64,000 nucleotides of DNA from MGBC163016 sp964462135. Lineage in GTDB: Bacteria > Actinomycetota > Coriobacteriia > Coriobacteriales > Eggerthellaceae. The stretch spans positions 1-64,000 of the forward strand of contig CAYWWK010000008.1 in the NCBI GenBank assembly GCA_964462135.1, given 5' to 3'. A model generated the notes under the pieces. It had not been told where the DNA came from. It made no database searches and saw only the letters and a program-made list of their open reading frames with translations. Each line of letters opens with the position of its first letter. Within the stretch, counting starts at the first letter, position 1. The translations under genes were made by a program, and so were the position numbers. Below are positions 39,955 to 49,462 of the stretch, piece after piece.

Positions 39955-41452
39955 CTATGTGCTGCCGCGCTACAAGGTGGTGCGTGATAAGGATATGTGC
40001 GTCGAGTGCGGCGTGTGTGAGAGGTCCTGCTCCAATGAAGTCCACCATGTAGACCAGGAACTGGGGCGCGTTGTGGCTGACCATGGCAAATGCGTCAATT
40101 GCCAGCGCTGCGTGGTCATGTGCCCAACAAGGGCCATTTCCATCTCGAGATGGCCTCAGGCAGATACCGGATCCAGCAATTGGACGCTTGGATATATGCA
40201 AGATATTGCCAAGCAGGCTCAAACGGGTGCGGTTCTTCTGTCTTCCATGGGCAATCCTGAACCGTATCCCATCTATTGGGATCATCTGCTCCTCAATGCA
40301 AGCCAGGTCACGAATCCTTCCATCGACCCTTTGCGCGAGCCCATGGAAACCCGAGTGTTCTTGGGCAGCCGCCCCGGCATGCTTAAAGTGAACGAGCGGA
40401 ACAAACAGGTGGTGAGCGACATGCCTCCACAACTCAGGCTGGACGTTCCCTTGATGTTCTCAGCCATGAGTTTCGGATCCATCTCTTTGAATACCCAGAA
40501 GTCCTTGGCCATGGCGGCAAGCGAATTGGGAACCTTCTTCAACACGGGGGAAGGAGGGCTGCACCAAGACTTGGAAGGGTATGCTGACCATGCCGTCGTG
40601 CAAGTTGCCTCAGGCCGTTTCGGGGTCGATCCTCATTACCTCAACGCAGGTGCCGCCATCGAGATCAAGATCGGCCAAGGAGCCAAGCCCGGCATCGGGG
40701 GCCATCTTCCGGGCGAGAAGATCAATGAGGAGGTGTCTCGCACACGCATGATTCCCCAAGGCACCGATGCCATCTCGCCAGCACCCCACCACGACATCTA
40801 TTCCATCGAAGATCTCAGGCAGCTCATCTTCTCCATCAAGGAGGCAACGCGGTACAAGAAGCCGGTATCTGTGAAGATAGCCGCTGTGCACAACGTTGCT
40901 GCCATCGCGTCGGGCATTGCACGCGCCGGAGCTGACATCATAGCCATCGATGGCTTTCGTGGCGGTACGGGGGCAGCGCCGAAAAGGATCAGAGACAACG
41001 TGGGTATCCCGGTAGAACTGGCGTTGGCGTCGGTGGATCAACGTTTGCGGGAAGAGGGCATCAGATCAACGGTCAGTCTGGTTGCCAGCGGCTCCATTCG
41101 CAGCTCCGCTGACGTCGTGCGCGCCATCGCGTTGGGTGCTGATGCTGTCTATATCGCCTCTGCGGCTTTGATAGCGCTCGGTTGCCATCAGTGTGGAGAC
41201 TGCTCAAGCGGCAAGTGCAATTGGGGCATTGCAACCCAACGCCCTGAGCTCACACGGAGGCTCAATCCTGAAATAGCTGCTCGTCGCGTGGTGAATCTGA
41301 TCACTGGCTGGAATCATGAGATCCAAGAGATGATGGGTGGCATGGGCATCAACTCCATAGACAGCCTTCGAGGAAACAGGCTCATGCTGCGCGGTGTCGG
41401 ACTCAATCAAAAAGAGCTTGATATCTTAGGCGTCAAGCACGCAGGGGAGTGA
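39947..41452 (+). CDS. Glutamate synthase FMN-binding subunit with N-terminal ferredoxin domain (GltB2-type)
   Basis: This 501-residue protein joins a two-cluster ferredoxin (CVECGVCERSC and CVNCQRCVVMCPTRAI, residues about 18-65) to the FMN-binding barrel of glutamate synthase. The barrel has FNTGEGGLHQDL, IKIGQGAKPGIGGHLPGEKI, EDLRQLIFSIKEA, IAIDGFRGGTGAAP and, near the end, CHQCGDCSSGKCNWG, which holds the 3Fe-4S cluster. It transfers ammonia to 2-oxoglutarate and reduces the product to glutamate. The ferredoxin part suggests that electrons come through the ferredoxin encoded next. The gene overlaps both neighbours. Confidence 0.92.
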   Translation: MLDYVLPRYKVVRDKDMCVECGVCERSCSNEVHHVDQELGRVVADHGKCVNCQRCVVMCPTRAISISRWPQADTGSSNWTLGYMQDIAKQAQTGAVLLSSMGNPEPYPIYWDHLLLNASQVTNPSIDPLREPMETRVFLGSRPGMLKVNERNKQVVSDMPPQLRLDVPLMFSAMSFGSISLNTQKSLAMAASELGTFFNTGEGGLHQDLEGYADHAVVQVASGRFGVDPHYLNAGAAIEIKIGQGAKPGIGGHLPGEKINEEVSRTRMIPQGTDAISPAPHHDIYSIEDLRQLIFSIKEATRYKKPVSVKIAAVHNVAAIASGIARAGADIIAIDGFRGGTGAAPKRIRDNVGIPVELALASVDQRLREEGIRSTVSLVASGSIRSSADVVRAIALGADAVYIASAALIALGCHQCGDCSSGKCNWGIATQRPELTRRLNPEIAARRVVNLITGWNHEIQEMMGGMGINSIDSLRGNRLMLRGVGLNQKELDILGVKHAGE

Positions 41453-41460
41453 TGCATGCG

Positions 41461-41934
41461 ATGAAACGCATCTATGCCATAGAAAGCTGGTGCATCAATT
41501 GCAGGCGCTGTGAAGTGGCCTGCAAGACATTCCACTCCACCAGCAAAGATACCGTGAAGGCTTTCAAGGTCGAGCATCCTGACCCGCAGAATCGGGTGCG
41601 GGTGGAAGGCACGAAGCTGCTTTCCATCGCAGTGAACTGTCGTCATTGCGAGAACCCGAAGTGTGTGGAAGGGTGCATCTCAGGAGCTATGACCAAAGAC
41701 CCTCTTACCGGGGTGGTCACATCGAATCCTGCGAAGTGCGTTGGATGCCGCACGTGCGAATCCCTCTGTCCCTTCGGAGCGGTGAGGGTGGAAGAGGTTC
41801 AAGGCAAGGGCTTTGCCTATAAGTGCGATCTTTGCGGAGAGGTGCTGGGGGAAGCGGGGAATCCAAGCTGCGTCGCGGCTTGTCCCAACAAGGCGCTCAT
41901 CTATGTGGAAAGCGGGTGCGAATATGACGCATAG
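41461..41934 (+). CDS. Four-cluster ferredoxin subunit of the glutamate synthase operon
   Basis: The 157-residue protein is a DmsB/HycB-like electron carrier with four cysteine groups: CINCRRCEVAC, CRHCENPKCVEGC, CVGCRTCESLC and CDLCGEVLGEAGNPSCVAAC, enough for four 4Fe-4S clusters. It would pass electrons between the FAD oxidoreductase and the FMN subunit. I take ATG 41461, 11 bases after GGGGAG; ATG 41452, which overlaps the gltB2 stop (TGATG), is nearly as good. Its end overlaps the next gene by 11 bases. Confidence 0.88.
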   Translation: MKRIYAIESWCINCRRCEVACKTFHSTSKDTVKAFKVEHPDPQNRVRVEGTKLLSIAVNCRHCENPKCVEGCISGAMTKDPLTGVVTSNPAKCVGCRTCESLCPFGAVRVEEVQGKGFAYKCDLCGEVLGEAGNPSCVAACPNKALIYVESGCEYDA

Positions 41935-43276
41935 CGTTGATTACCTGATCATCGGCAATTCGGCAGCAGGCGTCACCGCAGCGGAAAACCTGCGCATGGC
42001 CAGTCCGTCCTCATCCATTCTCATGATCTCAGAAGAGCCGTATCCGGCCTATGGCCGCCCCTTGATCTCCTATCTGGTTGAAGGCAAGACCACCGAAGAT
42101 GCCATCTGGCTCAAGGATGACGCATTCTATGAGCGCTTGGGAATCCAAACGTCCTTCGGTCGCGACTCAAAGGCGACGGAGCTTGACGCGCATGATCACC
42201 GTGTCAAGCTGCGCAGTGGGGAAACCATCGAATACGGCAAGTGCCTTTTGGCTACGGGTTCTGTGCCTTTCGTGCCGCCCATCGAGGGACTGGCAGAGGC
42301 GGAAGGCGTGTATCCTTTCATGACTTTGGATGATGCCAAGGCTGCATGGGCGGCGGTGGAGGCAGCTACGAAAAAGGCGCATGAGTCAGGCAGAACGAGT
42401 CGCGTAGTGGTGATAGGGGCAGGACTCATAGGCCTCAAGGCCGCCGAAGCCCTTTCCTATCATGCTGATGAAGTGGTCGTACTGGAACTGGCTCCTCGCA
42501 TTCTGCCAGCCGTGTTGGACAGTGAAGGCGCTGTCCTTCTTCAGGATGCGCTTGCCTCTCATGGCATCATCTGCCTGCCCGGCATCTCTGCCAAGCAGGT
42601 GCAAAGTGTCGGTGGAATGCACCACCTCATCCTCACCGATGACTGTGAGACTGATTGCGATGTCATCATCACCGCCGTGGGTGTGAGGCCGAACTCTGAG
42701 CTTGCCGTTGAGGCGGGGGCTCAACAGGGTCGTGGACTCATCGTGGATGAATCCCTTCGAACCACGCTTCCTGACGTGTATGCGGCAGGTGATGTCGTGC
42801 AGGTGCTTGATGTGCTGGATGGCTCTTCGCATCCTTTGGCTCTCTGGCCGAATGCCATGAGGCAGGGAAGGTTCGCGGGTCTCAATATGGCAGGAAGCGA
42901 AGACGCGCCAGCGTTCCTCGGGTCGTTTGCGGTCAATGCCGTGGATTTCTTCGATGTCTCATTGCTCACAGCCGGTGTGATAAATCCGCCTGAAGATGGC
43001 CCGTATGAGCAGACGGTCATTTCAGATGAGGCAACGTATGCGAAATTCGTTGTCAAAGATGGTCTGCTTTGCGGTTACATCCTTTTGAATCGCCCATCCA
43101 ACGCAGGAATATACACCGCCATCATAGAGAACAGGATCCCTCTCGATTCCCTCTCTTCGAATATCTTTGAGGACATGCCTCTGAATCTGGATTTCCCTCT
43201 TGATCAGCGTTGGGAGCGGTTGCACAAATGCTATCCGGAAGGTTTGGACATGCAAGGCTGGAAGGGGGCTTCATGA
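41924..43276 (+). CDS. FAD-dependent NAD(P)H oxidoreductase of the glutamate synthase operon
   Basis: This 450-residue flavoprotein of the nitrite-reductase/NADH-oxidase type has DYLIIGNSAAGVTAAENLR for FAD, VVVIGAGLIGLKAAEAL for NAD(P), and TLPDVYAAGDVVQ near residue 285, which closes the FAD site. It would feed electrons from NAD(P)H to the ferredoxin and hence to the FMN subunit, in the place of the small subunit GltD of normal bacterial glutamate synthase. The start ATG 41924 overlaps the ferredoxin gene; the stop overlaps the next start (ATGA). Confidence 0.9.
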   Translation: MTHSVDYLIIGNSAAGVTAAENLRMASPSSSILMISEEPYPAYGRPLISYLVEGKTTEDAIWLKDDAFYERLGIQTSFGRDSKATELDAHDHRVKLRSGETIEYGKCLLATGSVPFVPPIEGLAEAEGVYPFMTLDDAKAAWAAVEAATKKAHESGRTSRVVVIGAGLIGLKAAEALSYHADEVVVLELAPRILPAVLDSEGAVLLQDALASHGIICLPGISAKQVQSVGGMHHLILTDDCETDCDVIITAVGVRPNSELAVEAGAQQGRGLIVDESLRTTLPDVYAAGDVVQVLDVLDGSSHPLALWPNAMRQGRFAGLNMAGSEDAPAFLGSFAVNAVDFFDVSLLTAGVINPPEDGPYEQTVISDEATYAKFVVKDGLLCGYILLNRPSNAGIYTAIIENRIPLDSLSSNIFEDMPLNLDFPLDQRWERLHKCYPEGLDMQGWKGAS

Positions 43277-44016
43277 TTCAGGAGCAGGCAAAAGCAGCTA
43301 CTGCATCCCTCAGTTTGGGAACGGCCCATTTCAAGGAAGCGAATGAGCAGGTTCGTACCTTGCTTGAGGGCAATGATGTGGTGGAACTGCACAATGTGTA
43401 TGCTCAGCGTTATCTGGGGTGCGCCATGCCTGAGGGAAAGTGCCTCCTCATCCATGGCACGCCAGGCAACGACATGGCCTCCTACATGGATGGAGGCGCT
43501 GTTGAGGTGTTCGGCAACGCTCAAGATCAGATTGGGAACACCATGAACGCTGGCAGCATCATCATCCATGGGCGTTGCGGAGATGCCGCAGGCTATTCCA
43601 TGCGAGGTGGTGACATCTTCATCCGGGATGATTGTGGATGGCGGGTGGGCATTCACATGAAGCAATACCAGGACAAGTGCCCTGTCATTGTCATTGGTGG
43701 CAATGCTGGAAGCTTCTTGGGGGAATACATGGCGGGTGGCATCATCGTGCTGCTGGGACAACCTGGTGAATACATGGCAACGGGAATGCATGGAGGGGTC
43801 ATTTATCTGAAGCGGAAGAATCTTGCCGCTATTCCGGAAGGCACCGTGGCAGAGGCGCTTGATACCGATGACCAGGCAATCCTTACCCACTTGCTCATGC
43901 GCTACGATGGCTACTTCTCTTCTGATCTGAGATCAACCACGGCAGTCACTGAAGATGAATTCATCAAGCTGATTCCTGCCAGCGGAAGACCATATGCCTC
44001 GCTGTATACCAGCTGA
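43273..44016 (+). CDS. Glutamate synthase GXGXG-domain subunit (GltB3-type)
   Basis: A 247-residue protein consisting of the beta-helical GXGXG domain of glutamate synthase. It shows the repeating pattern of GTPGNDMASYMDGG, GNTMNAGSIIIHG, GDAAGYSMRGGDIFI, GGNAGSFLGEYMAGG and ATGMHGGVIYL. In the large enzyme this domain ties the glutaminase to the FMN barrel; here it is a separate subunit and the last gene of the operon. ATG 43273 overlaps the stop of the oxidoreductase by four bases. Confidence 0.9.
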   Translation: MIQEQAKAATASLSLGTAHFKEANEQVRTLLEGNDVVELHNVYAQRYLGCAMPEGKCLLIHGTPGNDMASYMDGGAVEVFGNAQDQIGNTMNAGSIIIHGRCGDAAGYSMRGGDIFIRDDCGWRVGIHMKQYQDKCPVIVIGGNAGSFLGEYMAGGIIVLLGQPGEYMATGMHGGVIYLKRKNLAAIPEGTVAEALDTDDQAILTHLLMRYDGYFSSDLRSTTAVTEDEFIKLIPASGRPYASLYTS

Positions 44017-44060
44017 GCTCACGGCACGTGTGGTGTTGAGAGAAGGGTTTCCAGAATGCT

Positions 44061-45035
44061 ATGCTTTCACCTATGAAAGTGAAGGCATCCCAATTCCCCT
44101 CGTGGTTCTACAAGGCGCTCATGATACTGGCTACCGCAGTCTGGGGCTTGGGAACCGTCGTGGTGAAATCAGCGGTCAGCGACGTGAGTCCCGCTTGGAT
44201 CGTTGGCATCCGCTTCTTGGCAGCGGGCCTCATCCTAGGGGCTGTCATGGCCCCGAAGCTGTTGAATCACATGGATCGGCCCCATCTGTTCTCCGGCGCG
44301 GTGCTGGGAATCCTGCTCTTCCTCTCCTACGAGACCAACACCTTGGGCCTTACGGATACCAGTGCTTCCAACAGCGCCTTCCTCACCACGTTCTACGTGG
44401 TCATCATCCCGTTTCTGAATTGGGCCATCGCGAAGGCGCGCCCGACGCGATTCACTATCATTGCGGCGTTTCTCTGCCTTGGGGGTCTGGGATTCGTGGC
44501 CTATGGGGGTTCCTCCGGATTCAGCTTGCGTTTTGGAGATGCGGTCACGCTGCTCTCTGCGCTTTTCCTGAGCCTCCATGTCATCATGACGGCTCGCTTG
44601 GCACCAGACCGCTCCGTCACCGTGCTCACCATCCTGCAATTCCTCATAGCCGGTGTCTTGGGAGTGGCGTTCGGAATCCTCACCGAACCGCTGCCTGACT
44701 TTGCATCATTCAGCGCTGAGACATGGGGCAACCTGATCTATCTGGCGGTATTCGCGTCGTGCATTGCGGTTTTGCTGCAGAATATCGGTGTCGCCCACAC
44801 CGAACCGGCCCAAGCGTCCCTCTTCCTGTCGTTGGAGTCGGTCTTCGGCGTTCTGTTCGCGGTGCTGTTTCTGGGGGAGATGCCCAATCCTGCCGCCTTC
44901 GTTGGCTTCGCACTCATCTTCAGCGGCATCATCTTCAGCGAATACATCCCGCTCAAGGTTGCGCATGGCCAACATCGTCACAGAGCTCAGGAAGCGGTGC
45001 ATGAGTTGGAGGAATCGGATGCCTCGCTGCGGTGA
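44061..45035 (+). CDS. EamA/DMT-family transporter
   Basis: The 324-residue membrane protein has ten spans in two EamA repeats, each ending in the usual Gly/Pro-rich helix (SYETNTLGLTDTSASNSAFL in the first, NIGVAHTEPAQASLFLSLES in the second). Family members export amino acids or other metabolites. ATG 44061 is used; ATG 44073 also fits, and its ATGA overlaps the stop of a six-codon frame that starts at 44056 after AGAAGGG. The C-terminal 25 residues are polar. It follows the glutamate synthase operon after 44 bases and may export a related amino acid, which is inference only. Confidence 0.88.
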   Translation: MLSPMKVKASQFPSWFYKALMILATAVWGLGTVVVKSAVSDVSPAWIVGIRFLAAGLILGAVMAPKLLNHMDRPHLFSGAVLGILLFLSYETNTLGLTDTSASNSAFLTTFYVVIIPFLNWAIAKARPTRFTIIAAFLCLGGLGFVAYGGSSGFSLRFGDAVTLLSALFLSLHVIMTARLAPDRSVTVLTILQFLIAGVLGVAFGILTEPLPDFASFSAETWGNLIYLAVFASCIAVLLQNIGVAHTEPAQASLFLSLESVFGVLFAVLFLGEMPNPAAFVGFALIFSGIIFSEYIPLKVAHGQHRHRAQEAVHELEESDASLR

Positions 45036-45068
45036 TCGGGGGCCGTGGTTCTGTCATCGGCGCAGCCT

Positions 45069-45101
45069 GCAGGAGGCGCCGAGCGGCAATGTGCCTCCTG
45101 C
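45069..45101. terminator. Hairpin between convergent genes
   Basis: GCAGGAGGC (45069-45077) pairs with GCCTCCTGC (45093-45101) across 15 bases. It sits between the EamA gene and the convergent FKBP gene. No T-run is present. Confidence 0.4.
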
Positions 45102-45117
45102 CTGACGGTCCAGGATA

Positions 45118-45549
45118 CTATTTCTCTCTGACTTCGACCAATTCAAGTTCGAAATTCAAAGGCTTTCCTGCCATGGGGTGGTTCATATCGAAGACGACGT
45201 TCTCGTCATCCATGCTGACCACCTTTGCAGGGAAGGCATTGCCGTTGGGATCACGCATGGATACCGTCTCTCCCACTGGGAGATCCTTGGCATTGGGGAT
45301 GACGGCAACGGGGACGGTCTGGATCAAGTCCTCGCGAATGGGGCCGTACGCCTCTTCGGGTTCAAGATGGATATGCTTCTTCTGTCCCACTTCCATGTCT
45401 TTGACAGCATCGTCGAAGCCTTTGATGACCGTGCCAGCCATGCATTCGAATTCAATGGGTTCGCCGCTGAGACGGGAAGTGTCGAATACCTCTCCGTCAT
45501 CAAGCGAACCGGTATAGTGAATCTTTACCATCTTGCCTTCGTTGCTCAT
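45118..45549 (-). CDS. SlyD-like FKBP-type peptidyl-prolyl isomerase
   Basis: The 143-residue protein opens with KMVKIHYTGSLDDGEVFDTS and has EFECMAGTVIKGFDDAVKDM and EPEEAYGPIREDLIQTVP, then an insert-in-flap domain and the return strand VVFDMNHPMAGKPLNFELELVEV. This is the SlyD layout: an FKBP domain split by a chaperone domain. It lacks the long His/Cys-rich metal-binding tail of E. coli SlyD. It helps proline isomerisation in cytosolic folding. AGGAGG lies nine bases before the ATG. Confidence 0.92.
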   Translation of the reverse strand: MSNEGKMVKIHYTGSLDDGEVFDTSRLSGEPIEFECMAGTVIKGFDDAVKDMEVGQKKHIHLEPEEAYGPIREDLIQTVPVAVIPNAKDLPVGETVSMRDPNGNAFPAKVVSMDDENVVFDMNHPMAGKPLNFELELVEVREK

Positions 45550-45591
45550 GGCTGTATCCTCCTGTTTTTCCTTGTCCGTTTCCTGCCGTGC

Positions 45592-46848
45592 TCAGTCGTC
45601 TATCTGAGCACGCTCTATCTGCAAGCTCGCAAGCGTGCATCGAGATGCTGTCAATGCTGCAAGCGGCTTCAGTAGATGGGTCTCTTGGGCGGGAAGCCCT
45701 GTGGCAGCCAGGCTTATGAGCTGGTCGCAGAGGGCTGCCGCAGATGCGCCGTAGACCCGCCCTTCATAGCCTTGGGCCATCAACGCATCCTTCGCCGAGG
45801 CGATGTCCTGGGCGGTGATTCCACCGAACAGCGCATCCAAATTGTCAAGGGAATCATCGGAATAGAAGAGCCCTTTGATCAGCGCGCCATAGGCAATGGT
45901 ATATTCCGCAGGCATGGCATCGGCGGGACGTATCTCGATATAGCGCTTGAGGCGCACATCGGTGAAGAAGACGGAAAGGGCGTGCTCTATGTCGGATTCG
46001 GTCATGATGCGGTTGGCATAGATGTCGCCGAAGGTCTTGGTGGACAGGCGTGGCTCGCCGGTGGAGATATCCACCATGGCAGGGGTATCAAGGATGTATT
46101 CCGCATATGCTTCCCAGGTAAACCCTTCTTCCATGACACCGGGAACCGTGCCGCAGCGCTCGGGATCGCAATGATTCCAAATCTGGGTGCGCATCATCTG
46201 ATGGGGACGCAGGGACGCTTCGAATACCGCAGCGTTGTCGGTCATAAGGGACAGAAGGGGCACCAGCGCATTCGCGAGGCGCATCTTGCGCAGGCAATCC
46301 TCCTCTGAGCGATAGTCAATGGATACCTGCGTGGCGGCAGACCCCCGCATCATGCAGATGCCATACATCGAGATGCCTCCCAGGTATTCATTCATGATCT
46401 GGTAGCGCCTCTTTGGGATGAGTGCCAAGTCGATGGCCTTCATGGTAGGGTGGTAGCCCACGCACAGGACATCAATGTCCTTTCCTGCAGCACGTTCAAG
46501 CTCATCTTGGAATGTGTCCAGACACGCTGCGGCTTGGGAGAGATCACTGAACGGGCCAGCGGATATCTCGATCTGGGCGGCAGGCTCGATGGTCACGCTG
46601 GCGTTGCCGTCTGAGAGCATGGTGATATGGCCTTCGTCGTCTTTGACGACCGTTGCATAGCGATCGGCCATCCTCTCAAGAATGGCCGCCTGTCCGTCCG
46701 CATCCAGATAGGAGACAGCCTGGCCACTGCGGTGGACGAGGGTGTGTTCAAGCTCGATGCCGACATTTCGTGCAGAAGGCTTGCATCCGCTCTCAAAATA
46801 GCCGACGAGAGCCTCTCTGTTCCGGTCCCTTGCGGGCTGTTTTCCCAT
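45592..46848 (-). CDS. Glutamate-cysteine ligase family protein
   Basis: This 418-residue protein resembles the glutamate-cysteine ligases of the GCS2/EgtA kind: GIELEHTLVHRSGQ near the N-terminus, SVTIEPAAQIEISAGPF with the Mg- and substrate-binding Glu residues, MMRGSAATQVSIDYRSEED and RLKRYIEIRPAD. It would join glutamate and cysteine using ATP, the first step of glutathione, or act on a related gamma-glutamyl compound; no glutathione synthetase gene is in the window. It lies on the minus strand between the FKBP gene (43 bases downstream) and argC (divergent). No strong ribosome binding site is visible. Confidence 0.8.
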   Translation of the reverse strand: MGKQPARDRNREALVGYFESGCKPSARNVGIELEHTLVHRSGQAVSYLDADGQAAILERMADRYATVVKDDEGHITMLSDGNASVTIEPAAQIEISAGPFSDLSQAAACLDTFQDELERAAGKDIDVLCVGYHPTMKAIDLALIPKRRYQIMNEYLGGISMYGICMMRGSAATQVSIDYRSEEDCLRKMRLANALVPLLSLMTDNAAVFEASLRPHQMMRTQIWNHCDPERCGTVPGVMEEGFTWEAYAEYILDTPAMVDISTGEPRLSTKTFGDIYANRIMTESDIEHALSVFFTDVRLKRYIEIRPADAMPAEYTIAYGALIKGLFYSDDSLDNLDALFGGITAQDIASAKDALMAQGYEGRVYGASAAALCDQLISLAATGLPAQETHLLKPLAALTASRCTLASLQIERAQIDD

Positions 46849-47066
46849 GTTGATCGTCCGAATCCTTTCAGCGCGGTCGTATTGACGCGCGCCTTATGTA
46901 AAATGCTCTTTCGAGGAAGGAATGGTAGCAAAACGTGCGGTGCTGAAAAACCCATCAGCTGAAACCGGGATGGAATTGTGACCGTTTTGAATACATTGGA
47001 GCCCTTCCACACGCGTGAACGGTTGTGGCTTCGATGCTCTTGCAAATGGGTGGAGAAGGAGGAGCT

Positions 47067-48131
47067 TTGATACGAGCAGGTGTGGTGGGAGCGGCAGGCT
47101 TTGCTGGCGTGCAGCTGGTCCATATCCTTCGCAGCCATCCAGATATGGAATTGGTGTCCATCGCATCCGATTCCCTGGCTGGCCTTCCGCTTTCCGAGGT
47201 GTATCCCGCATTCAACGCGGTGACGGATATCACCTTCTGTCGGAGTGAGGATCTCATCGAAGAGGAACTTGACGTTGTCTTCCTGGCGGTTCCCCATACC
47301 GCTTCTCTGCAATTGACGCCCCAGGTGGTGCAAAGCGGGGCGGTAGCCATAGACCTTTCAGCGGATTTCAGACTGCGCGATCCGAAGGTCTATGAGGCAT
47401 GGTACGGAACCCCTCACACGCAGGTGGATCTTCTGGCGCAGGCTGTCTTCGGGTTGCCTGAACTGTATCCTGAGGAATTGGCGGCGGCAGCCGATGTTCA
47501 CGAAAGGCATGAGCCGGTCATCGTCGCCTGTGCTGGTTGCTATCCCACGGCCACCTCCCTGGCGGCGGCACCTGCGATACGGGCGGGCTTCCTTCGGCGG
47601 GATGGCCTTGTTGTGGCTGATGCCATCTCGGGGGTCACCGGCGCAGGGAAGAAGCCTTCCGCCCGAACGCATTTCTGCTTCGCCAATGAGAACGTGGAAG
47701 CCTATGGCGTGTCCATGCATCGTCATATCCCAGAGATCGAGCAGATCCTGCAGATACCGGATCGACTCGTCTTCACCCCCCATCTTGCCCCGCTGAATCG
47801 CGGTTTGCTCTCGACGGTCACCATACCCCTTGAGGACCGTGCGCAGGCAGAGTCCCCCGAGGCCATCTGGGAGATGTATTACACCTTCTATGAAGGCTGC
47901 TCTTTCGTGTCCGTCCTTCCCTTGGGTGAGCAACCGCGCACGGCAGCCGTAGCCGGTTCGAACCGTGCTCAGGTGGCCGTGGCCATGGACGTTCGCACCG
48001 GTGCGCTCATCGCCACGGGGGCCATCGACAATCTGTGCAAAGGCGCTGCGGGACAGGCGGTTCAGTGCGCCAACATCGTCTTCGGCCTGCCTGAATCCGC
48101 AGGCCTGGAAAGCGTGGCGTTGCCGGTATGA
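47067..48131 (+). CDS. argC: N-acetyl-gamma-glutamyl-phosphate reductase
   Basis: The 354-residue enzyme catalyses the NADPH-dependent third step of arginine synthesis. Seen are the Rossmann start GVVGAAGFAGVQLVHIL, VFLAVPHTAS, AIDLSADFRLRD, the active-site Cys in VACAGCYPTATSLA, and FTPHLAPLNRGLLSTV. I chose TTG 47067, four bases after AAGGAGG, because the Rossmann fold begins five residues later; ATG 47034 and 47046 are alternatives with no ribosome binding site. It heads argCJBD and its stop overlaps argJ (ATGA). Confidence 0.93.
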   Translation: MIRAGVVGAAGFAGVQLVHILRSHPDMELVSIASDSLAGLPLSEVYPAFNAVTDITFCRSEDLIEEELDVVFLAVPHTASLQLTPQVVQSGAVAIDLSADFRLRDPKVYEAWYGTPHTQVDLLAQAVFGLPELYPEELAAAADVHERHEPVIVACAGCYPTATSLAAAPAIRAGFLRRDGLVVADAISGVTGAGKKPSARTHFCFANENVEAYGVSMHRHIPEIEQILQIPDRLVFTPHLAPLNRGLLSTVTIPLEDRAQAESPEAIWEMYYTFYEGCSFVSVLPLGEQPRTAAVAGSNRAQVAVAMDVRTGALIATGAIDNLCKGAAGQAVQCANIVFGLPESAGLESVALPV

Positions 48132-49417
48132 CCAATGCATCGAACAACGAATCGAATGTCCATTCCATGAGATGGATAGAGGGCGGAGGAGTTGCCTCCG
48201 CTCAAGGATTCACCGCGGCAGGGGTTCATGCAGGCTTTCGCGCCAATCCGAATCGGCTGGACCTTGCGCTCGTGGTGGCTGATGAGGTCGTCGCAGCTGC
48301 GGGCGTCTTCACCCAGAATGTGTTCTGTGCGGCTCCTGTGCGCTATTGTCGGCACATCCTGGAAGCGAATGATGGCGGACGCTCGTATGGGTATGCTCGA
48401 GCGGTGGTGATCAACTCCGGAAATGCCAATGCGGCCACGGGGGAGGAGGGCTTAGCAGCGGCGTTCGAGGCGGCTCACCTGACCGCTGATGTCGTCGGCT
48501 GTCCTGCCGATGAGGTGCTTGTCGCTTCAACGGGAGTCATCGGCGTGCAACTGCCCATGAAACCGTATCGCGAGGGCCTGCCTTCGGTCTTCGCGCGCCT
48601 CTCCCGCGAAGGGGGAGCCGATGCAGCGCAGGCCATCATGACCACCGATACCTATGCCAAGCAGGCGGCCTGTTCCTTTTCAGGGGATGGTCTTGGGTAT
48701 GAGGGATGCACCTTCACGGTGGGTGCCATGGCGAAGGGCTCAGGCATGATCATGCCTGACATGGCCACCATGATAGCCGTGATCACCACTGACGCGCCCA
48801 TCAAGCCTCCTGATCTGCATGCTGCTCTCAAGCGGGCGGCTGATGTAAGCTTCAACAAGGTCACCGTTGATTCTGACACATCCACCAATGACACGTGCAT
48901 CGCGCTTGCCTCAGGCGCCGCCTCTCTGGATGCTGATGCCTTCGAACCCGGGACAGAGGCGTTCGCCGCCTTCGAAGAGGCGCTCTTGATGGTGTGCGTC
49001 TGTCTGGCGAAGGATATGGCGAAGGATGGCGAGGGAGCCACGAAGCTGGTGAACGTGACCGTGCGAGGGGCCCGAACGGCTGAAGACGCAGACAGGGCTG
49101 CTCGCACGGTGGCCAATTCCCCTCTTGTCAAGACGGCTATCGCGGGCCATGATGCCAACTGGGGGCGCATTGCAGCAGCTCTGGGCCGGTCGGGTGCCGC
49201 GTTTGACCAACAGGATGTGGACATTTCCATACTGGGTATCCCGGTCTGCAAAGGCGGCCTCACGCTTCCCTTCGATGAGGATGAAGCGCTGCGGCGTTTC
49301 GAGGATCCGGAAATCAGCATCATCGTGGACTTGGGTGCGGGGAATGCCCAAACCACGCTCTGGACCTGCGACCTGACTCACGACTACATCTCCATCAACG
49401 CTGATTATCGAACCTGA
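48128..49417 (+). CDS. argJ: Bifunctional ornithine acetyltransferase / N-acetylglutamate synthase
   Basis: This 429-residue enzyme recycles the acetyl group from N-acetylornithine to glutamate, completing the cyclic arginine pathway. It has the self-cleavage site KGSGMIMPDMATMI, where the bond before the Thr is broken to give alpha and beta chains and that Thr becomes the nucleophile. Other motifs are NSGNANAATGEEG, ASTGVIG and SFNKVTVDSDTSTNDT. The C-terminus ends NADYRT, as is typical. It overlaps argC by four bases; argB follows after 45 bases. Confidence 0.96.
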   Translation: MTNASNNESNVHSMRWIEGGGVASAQGFTAAGVHAGFRANPNRLDLALVVADEVVAAAGVFTQNVFCAAPVRYCRHILEANDGGRSYGYARAVVINSGNANAATGEEGLAAAFEAAHLTADVVGCPADEVLVASTGVIGVQLPMKPYREGLPSVFARLSREGGADAAQAIMTTDTYAKQAACSFSGDGLGYEGCTFTVGAMAKGSGMIMPDMATMIAVITTDAPIKPPDLHAALKRAADVSFNKVTVDSDTSTNDTCIALASGAASLDADAFEPGTEAFAAFEEALLMVCVCLAKDMAKDGEGATKLVNVTVRGARTAEDADRAARTVANSPLVKTAIAGHDANWGRIAAALGRSGAAFDQQDVDISILGIPVCKGGLTLPFDEDEALRRFEDPEISIIVDLGAGNAQTTLWTCDLTHDYISINADYRT

Positions 49418-49462
49418 TGCAGCCGGATGTCCTTCTGGCGTTCGGTTGAGGAAAGGAAGACT

